DNA of 64,000 nt from positions 52,199,655 to 52,263,654 of the forward strand of contig JAKGHH010000005.1 of the NCBI GenBank assembly GCA_022828595.1, read 5' to 3'. Below are positions 54,604-64,000 of this stretch, in pieces. Under the pieces are notes generated by a model. That model was given only the letters and a program-made list of their open reading frames with translations. It searched no databases and was not told where the DNA came from. Origin of the DNA: Nelumbo lutea. Its lineage: Eukaryota > Streptophyta > Magnoliopsida > Proteales > Nelumbonaceae. The position numbers were made by a program, and so were the translations under genes. Position 1 is the first letter of the stretch, and every line of letters starts with the position of its first letter.

Positions 54604-56440
54604 TGTATTAGGAATGCAACCATTGGATGACATATCTTGACGAACCTTATTGAAGGGAAGGGAGATCCATCATATGGATGGCCGAACCATGCACGGTGGC
54701 TGAGCGAAATTTCAAAAATTTCTTTTTCCCTTCTAGGAATCATATTCATAGTTTTAAAAAAATTGCAGTTTTCAAGAATCGTTTTTGAAACAAACTAAAC
54801 CAGATCTGAAACCAAAAGAAAGAAGGAGGAATACCTGATACAGAATCCACATGTATAGCTCCCAAAGTAGGTGTTCACACCCAAAGAGGATACCAAAAGC
54901 TGCCTCCATTGAAGATGGCATAGCTTGAGATGAAGTAGGATCAGCAATGTAGTCCTTCAACAAAAACTGCAATCTTTCAGCAAGGATCAAGCAAGGGATG
55001 GTGAGTATGAATTAAATTTGATTTTTCTTGCAAAAATCAGAATCAAGATCCAATCTTGATCAATTCAAGAAACTAGAGATTGAATAAGGTAGAGCGGCAA
55101 GAGGAAAAGGAGAGAGAACTGAGAGCAATTACTTTAGACTGAAGCGGTTCACCCTCCCCTTTTTATTTAAAGAGCTTATTTCCTAATCTGATTAGGAGTT
55201 TCCAAATCTAAATTTTTATTTGGATATGGACTCGTTAAGTTGATAAGACTTATACTCTTATCCTTATCTACTGATCCAAACCCACATTAAAACCCAAATT
55301 CACCCATGAAGATTAATCCTATTAATCTTGGGCCCTAGGCCCATTAAGTATGCATGCTCACTTTCCTTTTTAATTGCTGGCTAACTTGTCTCTCTTTGCA
55401 TGACGTGGGACCCTAACATTAATCTTCACAAAAGCCATATGGGTTCAGCCTAGCCTCTGTAACAAGGCCTGGCCGAATTCATTATTGTGGACAGTGAACC
55501 CTTGAGTTTATCAGTATGGACTCTTAATGGACGCAACATTTACACTAAATGGTCGTTGAGTCCAGCCACCTTATGAAGGCCCAAGGATATGGTCTTAAGT
55601 GAAATTAGCCCATCAGGTATAAAATCCCTAACTGGTTTTACACATAACCTCTCAACCCATAAGGATCAAACACTACCCGACAAGAGATGACCTCTCCCTC
55701 AACTGCAAGGTAAAGTGTTGCACTCTTTGCTCGGATGGATCCCGAGAATTAAAACATTTTGCAAACATTTTCATAAAACATAATATATATCTTTATATAA
55801 ATATATTTTGTAAAACAGATCTCAAACAGGTTTGAAATCAAGTGTTGGCAGTTTAAGTTTTCATTAGAGAGAATGCAGACTCCGATCATTCACTTTGTCC
55901 AACAAAGGGGTTGATTCTGTCACTATAATCACCCACTTAGGTGAATTCTCAAACTGTCCCAACATACCTAGGTTTTAACCCCCACTAAGGATCTCACTGA
56001 TTGGCATATCAAAGACAGCCTAATCCGATACCCAACATAATATCATAATCGAGTCTAAGGTTTAGGTGTAATTTTCTATTTTTTCCCATCAGTCTTCAAA
56101 GTCCAGGGCATAACTAGAAATTAGCTTGGTTCAGTGTTTCAAATAAACACACACTATATGTGCTTTGGGTTTCACCCTTGGCAGTTGAGACAAGCCACCC
56201 CAACCGACTTGACAGCACATTGGTATCAATCTTGATAGCTTGATAGGATAAACCTCCTCAAGTCTATCCAACGGCTGATAACATTCTAAACTAACATGAG
56301 TCTCATAAATGTCCAATTTAAGAGTAATTACATAGAAACACACCAGATATAACATGAACCAGTTATGTACTTTTATTTATTTACAATAAATGTATATATA
56401 CATCAATCTAATTGGAGCTAAGAACATATAATGTCTAACA
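54604..56440 (-). mobile_element. Insertion within the PPR pseudogene, solo-LTR-like
   Basis: About 1.84 kb separates two parts of one PPR gene. Read on the minus strand it starts TGTTAGACATTATATG and ends CCTAATACA, so it has TG...CA ends. It carries a promoter-like CTCTTTAAATAAAAAGGGG at about 55161-55180. No pol motifs and no second LTR are found, so a solo LTR or a non-autonomous element is likely. A 5-bp target duplication could not be confirmed, so the ends are approximate. Confidence 0.45.
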
Positions 56441-56533
56441 CTTACAAGCATTCAAGTATAGAATCCCAAGATGACAATATTATAACAAACAATATCAGGA
56501 TTGCGTCCCTTCACTTTCATTCTACAAATGAGC

Positions 56534-57530
56534 TTATAAGTCCCTCTTACCTTTTTTCTTTCTACACAAACTATTTAACAAAGATGTATACGTTAGAGTA
56601 TCTAGAATGAATCCCTTATTCAATATATTGTCCAACAAATCAACAACCCTAATGACTTGGCTCTTCCTACAAAGACCCTGCATAAAATGCGACATGACTG
56701 ACCTTTGGGATAACATTCCTCTTAAAAATTTGATTGAACAATGAATATGCAGTTCTTAATTCATCATTAGAATAGAATGCCCACATCAAGATGTCATAAG
56801 TTTCGGTGTTTGTTGAGACGTCGAATCAACCAGAGTCCCTGAAGAGATCAAAAGCACAGGTAAGTCCGATGGCTAACCATAACTTGTATGAGGTGATTGG
56901 AGTGTCTAGCTAGGGGTTTGTAATCGAATTCTAGAATGGTGTAGGTCTTGGGGTCTTTATTAAGTATTTTGGCATTGTTCTATAAGAAGATGACATCTGA
57001 AAAGAGGCCAAGGGTGACGGAGTAGCCATTGGATTTGATGTGATGCATCATGCTATCCATAAGAGAGAAGTAGTGAGCACATCCAAGCTTGCATAAGTGC
57101 GTAGAAGAGTAGGAGTGGCGGAAATTGGGCTGGTGGGGAGCAAGATCAAATATTTCTTTAGCAAGGAGAGGATTTGTTTGAGAGGCAATGGGCTTCTAGA
57201 TTCGAGGTAGAGACCCAATTGGGGTTGGAGATTGACGGTGATGGTGATTCCTGATGCTGATGTTGTTGGAATACGAAGGAAGAGAAGTAGGAGGCAATTG
57301 AGGTTTTTGGCAGGAGAAGTAGGCGGGGAAAATTGAAAAGGTTTTAGAAGGGTTAAATGATTGATGCATTTTGAAATTGACAGTGCAGTGGCATCGATAA
57401 GGTGTGAGCCTGGGCTGGAAAGTTGGAACTTATTTGGTGAAACAAGTGGAGCTGGGCTATTAGATACCAATTGAAGCTTGAGTAAAGAGCAAAGTAGTAT
57501 GAACAATGTTGCAAAGATAGGAAAACATGT
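56534..57530 (-). pseudogene. PPR pseudogene, N-terminal part
   Basis: Minus-strand text matches a P-class pentatricopeptide repeat protein, probably organelle-targeted and RNA-binding by family. It runs from a Ser/Pro-rich presequence near 57300 to NPLLAKEIFDLAPHQPNFRH (about 57150) and TYTILEFDYKPLARH (about 56930), then to TYDILMWAFYSNDELRTAYS (about 56780) and QGLCRKSQVIRVVDLLDNIL (about 56650). Stops and at least three frame shifts break it, for example near 56985, 56850 and 56710. It stops at LCRKKKGKRDL, where a normal gene would continue. The remaining C-terminal repeats are at 54351-54603. Confidence 0.75.
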
Positions 57531-57650
57531 CTTTCACATGAAAGAATGCATGTATAACCTAACTTAAATCACCTTGGATTTGATTTGAAAGAGTTATAAG
57601 TAGAAGTTTATATTTAAAAGAGTGATTAATATTTATAGATTATACCCTTA

Positions 57651-57759
57651 GGTTATGTTTGGTTTGAAGGAAAAAGTAGGGAAAACTATACAATGTTTGT
57701 AAATGTTTCCCTATCTTTCCCTTCCTTTCCTTGCTTTTTCCATCAAACCAAACATAGCA
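57651..57759. mobile_element. Tourist-like MITE, 109 bp
   Basis: Its inverted ends contain TATGTTTGGTTTGA(A/T)GGAAAAAG, flanked by TTA on both sides (57648-57650 and 57760-57762). It lies about 120 bp upstream of the PPR relic. Confidence 0.8.
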
Positions 57760-57762
57760 TTA

Positions 57763-58478
57763 GGGATGGCAATTTCTACCAAACTTGTTTGGTATCCACC
57801 CCTTGTTGGGGGTAGGGTTTTAGGCTTGGAGGATGGATTTTGGGGTTGAGACAGATTTTGGGATTCTACAAACCATATGGGTATGGTATTCGGCTAAGCC
57901 CGAACCTCCCCAACCGTCATATTGTTGGAAAGCATATGAATTTTATGTACTTTTGTAAAGGTGAACTTTTGTAAGGTGAAAATCCATAATATGGGGGATG
58001 GCATATTTGGACCGTATGATCTAAACCGGAAGCCAATCTTGAGAGTGCTCCATCCAATAAGCATCGAGTATGCTGGCCAAAGGATTCCTTCTTGAGATAA
58101 AAACTAATGGGGCTGTCTAGCAAGTTTCCTTATTACCGAATTAGGAAATTTCTACCTTGCTCTTCCTTTTCATACCTTTTCATTCAAATCAAACAAAGAT
58201 TTTGTTTCAATATAAAATAGGTGATAGATTTGTCAACCAATAATTAGGAAGTTTTACCTAGAGCTTAAGTATTTTCATTTTTTCAGGGTCGATGTTTAAG
58301 CCATCTCATTTAACATTCAAAAATTTTCAGCAAAACAAGAGGTGCACTGAATCATCCACCGTGAAAAAGTGGAAGCATATACTTTCAAGACCGAGCAAAA
58401 CTTTTTTCTCTGCCCTTGCTATCTTTAGGTTGTTCTGTATTACCATACTAATTATTAAACAAATCATATACATACAAG
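57763..58478. other. Non-coding stretch
   Basis: It starts with a hAT-like GGGATGGCAATTTCTACC fragment (57764-57905). The rest is AT-rich and without recognisable genes. Confidence 0.45.
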
Positions 58479-58570
58479 ATTGGTAAGGTCTCCTGCTGGC
58501 AGTAGTAGAAGCTTGAGATCAAATCCCACCTGAACCTGGGTTGGGGAGGTTATGGGATGGGGGATGGACT
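58479..58570 (+). repeat. tRNA-derived SINE fragment
   Basis: A box A-like TTGGTAAGGTCTCCTGC is followed 28 bp later by GATCAAATC, which fits the Pol III box B consensus. Then comes GGGTTGGGGAGGTTATGGGA. The box A half is shared with 25541-25590. Confidence 0.5.
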
Positions 58571-58639
58571 AAAACATCATAAACATTGCATTAAATTAAT
58601 TATTCTTGCCAGCCCCTAACAGAACTCAAAGGGCAATGC

Positions 58640-59216
58640 ATACATTTATGGAGATCCTCTTGCCTACATGACTGGAATAGACCTGTCAATTAATTCCAAT
58701 TGTAATTGGGGATTTGATAGCTGTCCATTCCTTGAATATGTCTAATAATTTCCTCACAGGTCCCATTCCCCATTCCTTTGAAAATCTTCAACAGTTAGAG
58801 AGTTTGTATCTTTCTCATAATAGGTTGGCAGGAAACATCCCTCCTCAATTGATTCAACTCCATTCTCTGTCCACTTTCAATGTTTCCTTCAATCATCCGT
58901 CCGGCAAGATCCCTTTTGAATATAATTTTCAGACTTTCACTGAAAGCAGTTACTTGGAAATTCAGAACTTTGTGGGCAGCCGCTGCTTGTCAATTGTTCA
59001 TCGCCAACCAACCTTTCACCACAAGCTAATAATAGTAATGGAGAAAAAGGGCCGAGATTGGTGGATGGAGATCTATTTTTCTTCTCTTGCGTGGCTATTT
59101 TTTATGCACTGAGCTTTTGGGGTGTCATTATTCCTCTACTTATTAGTAGGAGCTGGCGCAGGAAATACTATGGAGTTGTCAATAGATGCATCATTTGGTG
59201 TAGTGAAAGGTTCTGA
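58640..59216 (+). pseudogene. LRR receptor-like protein, C-terminal relic
   Basis: It encodes the last leucine-rich repeats ([39 protein letters not shown]), then a juxtamembrane segment ([10 protein letters not shown]). A membrane span follows in a shifted frame after about 59097 (SFWGVIIPLLISRSWRRKYY), and then a short cytoplasmic tail ending at a stop at 59214-59216. This is the plant RLP layout, a cell-surface receptor without a kinase, often in defence or development. Frame shifts near 58700 and 59097 and loss of nearly all N-terminal repeats make it non-functional. Confidence 0.75.
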
Positions 59217-59703
59217 GGTTCTTGTTCTATTACGTATGTTTTGTTTCATAAAAGAATGTAACAAACAAATAAACATACTGTGATATCATTTGTAGCTTTC
59301 CTCACAATAATATCTTCAACACTGAAGTCCTGTTATGTAGGTGGTACCTGGAGTAGTCTGAATTACTCCATGATCACGTCAAGCAGCTTGACACAAGAAA
59401 GTATATCTATTACCTTCCAACATATTGGCTCAAACTATATGATCTTTACCAAGTACTCAGGTTCATATACTAGTGTTCTCAATCCTTTTTTCTTTCCTTC
59501 CTTTTCATTTATTTAATTTTGCCTTCCCATCATTCCATGTTTGGTTTTTAGAGAACTCAAAAAGCTGGGCGGGTCTAAAGATTAAGGCTTGGGCAGTTGG
59601 ACCTAAACCACAAGCCAATTGTCATGGTTTAGCCCCACAATGAGCTAGGTCCTGCACTGCTAGGGCCAGTCTGGTCTACCCAACAACACTTCAACCATAA
59701 AAC
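59217..59703. other. Non-coding stretch
   Basis: AT-rich sequence downstream of the receptor relic, with no recognised gene. Confidence 0.45.
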
Positions 59704-59930
59704 TAAAGTTCAAAGTATCAATACATATACGGTCGATATGTATCGTGTTGATACATATTGTGCCGATGGCTTACTGATACGTCCTTCCAAAGGTTGTATC
59801 GGGTCAAACACTGGTTCAGGGGGTAGTCGGGCCTTAAACCAACCCCTTTGAACCGGTCTCGAAAAAAAAAATAAATAAAACCTAGAAAATAAGTACCGAT
59901 ACAACCTATCAATACTTTGAACCTTGATAA
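59704..59930. mobile_element. MITE with AAGTTCAAAGTATC ends
   Basis: The left end AAAGTTCAAAGTATCAATA and the complement of the right end AAGGTTCAAAGTATTGATA are inverted repeats with a few mismatches. The interior has repeated GTATCGG / CCGATAC words typical of a common plant MITE type. Target duplication not resolved. Confidence 0.6.
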
Positions 59931-60101
59931 AACTTTCATTGGGATTCAAAGCTTCCATAACGTTGAGAATTATATCTATAATAATAATAACAACAATAAC
60001 AATAACAACAAGGCTAAGATTTTTGATAGGCCAGTTTAAATACAATAAATGTACCTAGAATATGCTTAGGCTTCATTTTTACCTTCTAATCAATAACAAA
60101 G

Positions 60102-60338
60102 TTGTTGAATCCAATGAACAAGATACAGGATATAGAAGCTCAAAAGGGCCAAGAAGAACTCCAGGAGACAAACAGCTCTCCTTGGAAAGCCCATTCTGAT
60201 TTGTGTTAAGGAGTGGCCAGGAGCCCAAGGATATCAAGTCGAGCTCGATCCAAGAACAATCTCTCTCTCTCTCTGTCTCTCTGGCCCTTGTTTCTTTTGA
60301 GCTTCTATATCCTGTATCTTGTTCATTGGTTTCAACAA
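60102..60338. repeat. Near-perfect inverted repeat, about 50-bp arms
   Basis: 60102-60150 pairs with the complement of 60283-60338, with one mismatch and a 7-base insertion near the loop. Both arms contain CCAATGAACAAGATACAGGA and TATAGAAGCTCAAAAG. The loop is about 132 bases and includes a TC microsatellite at 60261-60281. A short direct repeat (AACTC(C/T)AGGAGACAAAC) occurs at 60157 and again at 60358. The plus- and minus-strand frames here mirror each other and are not genes. Confidence 0.85.
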
Positions 60339-60399
60339 TTTTTTTATTGGTCATAACAAACTCTAGGAGACAAACTTGCTTGATAGAGGGAGTCACAAA

Positions 60400-61063
60400 A
60401 GACCATCAAAAGATTTCCTTCCTCATCTTTACTCCATATCCTCATTTAAACAAAGAACATTTTTTTCTTTACTTTGTATGGTTCTGAACTTGGTATTTCC
60501 TGGGACTTGGGATCAAGAAGAGGCTTAAGGGACATTGAAACTTCAGAAATCTTGAATCACGAAAATTTATTTTAGGGTGTCTTCTTTGAAAATCCAAAAT
60601 CTCATTGCCTCGTTTGGACAGCCAATTCTTGTGAATTTTTCTTTTGTGCATCATTTTTTTTTTTAATTCTTCACTCACCACGAATTACCACAGGTTTACA
60701 TGGTAAAGGCCATTTGGAATGCGAAAGTTCTACCAAAAAACTCTTTGAAATGCAAGCAGTGAATCTACTTTCCACTTACCAAGGCAAGAGAATTAGAAGT
60801 TTACAAGGGCAGTGATCCTTTGAATAACATGCAAATAAAGAAAATGACAATATTCAGAGAAAAAACATAAAAGGAAGCCATCATTGAGGACATTTTGGTC
60901 AAAGCAGTTCATTGGCTAAAAGCATTAGACGCTTTTGTCCCTCAGATGACATTCATTATTAGGGGCTGGCAATGGGTGGCATTCATATACAGCTAGATCT
61001 ACAATTTCAGTGGAGTGGTATCCACCAAGCAGGAACCAAATCAAGTCAACTTTGATGATTAGT
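60400..61063. other. Non-coding stretch
   Basis: No gene recognised; AT-rich. Confidence 0.4.
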
Positions 61064-61350
61064 ATGGGTTATCCCGGCATCTCACACATGGGCAGAGCAT
61101 TTAAGAACAATTATAGAACCATCATAACCATCTATTCCAGACCAGTACGAGTTGGGGATCCAACAATGTTTAAGGCTTGATATCAGAATTATAGTGGTGG
61201 ATGGGGAGTCTCAGGTAGTTGTTCATTGGTTTAACTTTGAAGAACACAAACCAAGCTTTGTGCCAATACAATTACAAATATGTTACGAAGTTAAGCAATT
61301 GGAATCTATCAATATAACACACCAATGTCTCTCTAGAGTCCGACTATGAG
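61064..61350 (+). pseudogene. LINE-type RNase H relic
   Basis: Text matches the RNase H (RVT_3) domain found in plant LINE elements and related host proteins. GYPGISHMGRAFKNNYRTII and SRPVRVGDP in one frame are followed in another by IQQCLRLDIRIIVVDGESQVVV and ICYEVKQLESINITH. The acidic residue of the Glu-x-Asp-Ser core appears as DGES, and frame shifts separate the blocks. Reverse transcriptase is not seen. Confidence 0.6.
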
Positions 61351-61788
61351 ACTGGAAAAAGCATGCTATCTAAAAATCGTATAACCAGTGAACTGAAATT
61401 ACAGTAGTAACCAATTAGCTGGTATTTATAAAAATTCACAGGGGATTTGATTGGTCAAAGTTCTACTATCATACCTTTCCAGCATCATGGATATTGCCCT
61501 CTCTCTAATCAGAGACCCAATATTAATATTAAGATTATAAAAAATTACAAGAAAGGCTCCAATGAGGATGTTTTTATATTGAAATCCCTTACTATAAGTT
61601 TTTCTTCTTAAAATAACTCCATTCCTTGTGCACTAACAAACTGAATACTCCAACGTAGTGTAAACAGGGCTTTTCAACTGAAAAGAGATCACTTCAATTG
61701 ATGGACACAGAACTGGCACCACATTTAAGCCTTTCACTTCACTAAAAGGATTGCATGTGTACCAAGTTAGAAATGACAGATATCCACC
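61351..61788. other. Non-coding stretch, probable 3' region of the minus-strand gene
   Basis: AT-rich. It may contain the 3' UTR of the minus-strand gene whose stop codon is at 61789. Confidence 0.35.
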
Positions 61789-63006
61789 CTAATAACAGAC
61801 TTGTAGCTGAAGGCATCGCACATATCTTTTTGTATATCCTAAATCATTCACAAATGGCACCTTCAAAGCTTTTGCTAATTGACAAGCTGATGCAACAAAC
61901 CTGAAGAAGAACCAAATATATTAAGGTAAATTAAGAGTCTTGATGGAAATAGAGCTGAGATTGAGAACAAAGACTGTTCAGGGGGTGGAGGTGATTTTAC
62001 TGCACAATTTCTTATTTATTGTTCTTTACATATTGTCCTTCCTTGCAAAGCTTATTTAAAAATCCTTCTTTTTTTGACTAATTTCATTAGCTAAAGGAGA
62101 CACAAAAGGTGTAGATGGGAGGATGTACAAAGGCCAGATACAGAATGGTACAGCCATACCAGATTTCCTTGTTATTGGTCCAAAAAATAAAAAGAAAAAG
62201 GTAGGGTTTGATTCAAAAAAGTATGAAGTTGAACTTTCAGAGTCTCAGATAAATAATTAAAAGGAAAAAAAACACACTACATATTTCACCTTGATGTTTT
62301 CCCTTTGGATAACAATTTGGCGTTCAGCAGAGAGAGCCAAAAAGAAAGAGAGATTGAGAAAGAGAAACTTTCTTCATTGACCTCATAAAGTGAATCTCAA
62401 TTGGATTAATACAATCTAAAATACTGAGCAAACAAGGAAGCTTGGCACAAAAGAGCACTACATGCAACTATCTTTTTAGTTCAGGTGAGCTAAAAATTTT
62501 GGTTTAGTTAAAGGTCAAAATATAGTATGTAAAAGAATAATGGAATCATAAAAAATACAGAATCATGATTTTTTTTTTTTTTGAAAACAAAGAACCCTTG
62601 AGAAGAAAACTTCTGGATGTCAATTTAGCACTAGCCCCAATACTGGGGTTACATATTTCCAAAAATTGTGGGAAGATTTGCATGAAGAATGAGCTTACAA
62701 ACGTTCCCCTCATTCAGGGCATTCAGATTTTTCTTTTCTATTTTCCTCTTTCATTTGGAAAGAGGGCAACAGCATTCTAATATTAAATCCAGAATAAGCA
62801 TGAAATAATACCATTGTAAAATTATCTTTCCAGAGGAGATCAGTAGCAGTGGTCGTACACAGCTGTTCAACTACAAACACGAGGAAATAAGAGAGGACAG
62901 TGACTCACATATTGCAGTTATTTTGTAGTCCCTGAACAGGTAAATTGAACGATGCATTTTGGGTGGAACCCTGGTATTTTTGAGCTGCTGCACCAAGCTG
63001 ACTAAC
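61789..63006 (-). CDS. 3' exons of an unrecognised minus-strand gene (partial)
   Basis: Two exon-like blocks on the minus strand fit together. Complement 62909-63006 sits between a strong acceptor (TTTCTGCTCTGCAG) and a GTGAGT donor. It reads VSQLGAAAQKYQGSTQNASF, then NLPVQGLQNNCN, a Gln/Asn-rich segment. Complement 61789-61900 follows a TTCTTCTTCAG acceptor, reads FVASACQLAKALKVPF, then VNDLGYTKRYVRCLQ, and ends at a TAG. The first exon leaves two bases and the second supplies one, so they splice in frame through a 1008-bp GT-AG intron. The upstream exons would lie to the right, possibly past the window end. I do not recognise the family. Confidence 0.45.
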
Positions 63007-63012
63007 CTGCAG

Positions 63013-64000
63013 AGCAGAAACAATATTAATCAAGGACAGACTATTAAACATGCACTACATCACACACATTATCCATCCCAGACTTCCAACCTAATTTGTT
63101 GATGAAACCAGTACAATAGGGATAAATTTAAAATATAAAAAAAAAGTCCTTATTGAAAATGTTTTTCTGGTTGAGTCACAACTCAACAAAGCCCTGTCCC
63201 AGCTTGATGGGAGTTTGTCAAGAAGTTCCAGTGCCAGCTGCCAACCTGACACAACCCTCCTTTGTCCAGACTTAGGACAAGAAATGTAAGATACACTCCA
63301 CAGTCCACATTGTCACTAACAGTCCTCAATTCCACAAGTGCTCCCTCATCAAAAAATATAATAAAAAGAGATGAATTTCTAGGGCAATTCAATCAACAGT
63401 TTAAAGAATGCAAAGAAAATACTTGTCAAAGACTTTTTTTAATATGAATAAATACTTGTCAAAGACTTAAAGCAAATATATATAGTAGATACTTGGAAAG
63501 CATTCCTATCTGGAAGTGGACAAACCAACACAAACACATGATACATAAGTACATATTTGTGTATATTGCGAGTAACAGGGAGTCTTGAGTTCCAGAAATG
63601 CACGAGTGCCCTTTCAGCTGACATGCCTCTAGCAAAGACACTGGATTCATCAGAAGAGGATTCTTCCTCCGATGAAGAGCATGGCATACATCATGGCAGT
63701 TGACAGAGAGTTACACATTGATTTTGATCCTGTGCTGCATTTGGAATTCATTCATCAGAAATTTGACCTAGGAAGGAGGATAAAGATTTAGTAAATTCTT
63801 CAATTATTTGGAAGAGTGGGATCATATCTCTTCTGAGTTAAGTGTAGGAAGGAGGTTGGGCACAACGGAACTAGAACTCCAACTTACAAGGAAAGGTTCA
63901 GGAGAGATTTAGCCGTATAGGTGTTTTTCTTCAAGTGATTTGTTCAGGGTTTAAATTTGGTTTCTTTGGTTGGTCACTAAGCTGGGATATGGTTGAATCT
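63013..64000 (-). other. Probable intron or upstream part of the minus-strand gene
   Basis: A Ser/Glu-rich minus-strand open stretch (MPCSSSEEESSSDESSVFAR, 63687 to about 63555) looks compositionally protein-like and could be another exon. I could not place consistent splice sites around it. No other feature is seen. Confidence 0.25.

Noticed and set aside
60079..60487. Opposing frames of 105 and 94 residues
   Set aside because: They are mirror frames created by the 50-bp inverted repeat and end without any domain.
1..64000. CRISPR arrays, phage, bacterial operons or a defence island
   Set aside because: No regularly spaced repeats with unique spacers, no ribosome-binding-site-led gene runs, and every recognisable gene is spliced or plant-type. 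The only arrays are LTR or minisatellite tandem repeats without spacers.

Overview
This is nuclear DNA from a flowering plant, probably a dicot. The evidence is spliced plant genes (a REM/VRN1-like B3 factor, a chloroplast m-type thioredoxin), plant-only gene relics (PPR, DUF868, LRR receptor-like protein), Ty3/gypsy and Ty1/copia elements of plant type, and many MITEs in an AT-rich background. There are no CRISPR arrays, bacterial operons or rRNA genes, and no canonical tRNA gene was recognised.

Layout. 0.2-0.9 kb: a fold-back element carrying a fragment of a DUF868 gene (Pack-MULE-like). 2.19-12.74 kb: a complete but inactivated Tat-lineage Ty3/gypsy retrotransposon with 5-bp target duplications. 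Its gag-pol lies on the plus strand. Between pol and the 3' LTR it carries a spliced antisense ORF with its own TATA box. 12.7-33 kb: gene-poor DNA full of small DNA transposons (hAT-, Tourist- and Mutator-like), SINE-like pieces and unclassified repeats, plus one region (28.6-32.2 kb) where two gene-like fragments lie between inverted repeats. 33.2-42.7 kb: two decayed copia elements joined head to head, both cut at their 5' ends at the junction near 37.94 kb. 43.2-45.2 kb: a four-exon B3 gene, starting about 480 bp downstream of a copia LTR. 49.2-50.8 kb: a two-exon chloroplast thioredoxin m gene. 52.4-54 kb: two more copia 3' fragments, again back to back. 54.35-57.5 kb: a PPR pseudogene split by a roughly 1.8 kb insertion. 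58.6-59.2 kb: the C-terminal relic of an LRR receptor-like protein. 59.7-61.4 kb: a MITE, a strong fold-back repeat and a LINE-type RNase H relic. 61.8 kb to the end: the 3' exons of an unrecognised minus-strand gene that probably runs off the window.

Only three loci look like living genes: B3, thioredoxin m and the minus-strand gene at the right edge. They are separate transcription units with no evidence of working together. Everything else is transposon-derived or pseudogenic. The most unusual coding structure is the antisense spliced ORF of the gypsy element. Extra antisense ORFs are known in some plant Tat-lineage elements, but their function is unknown.
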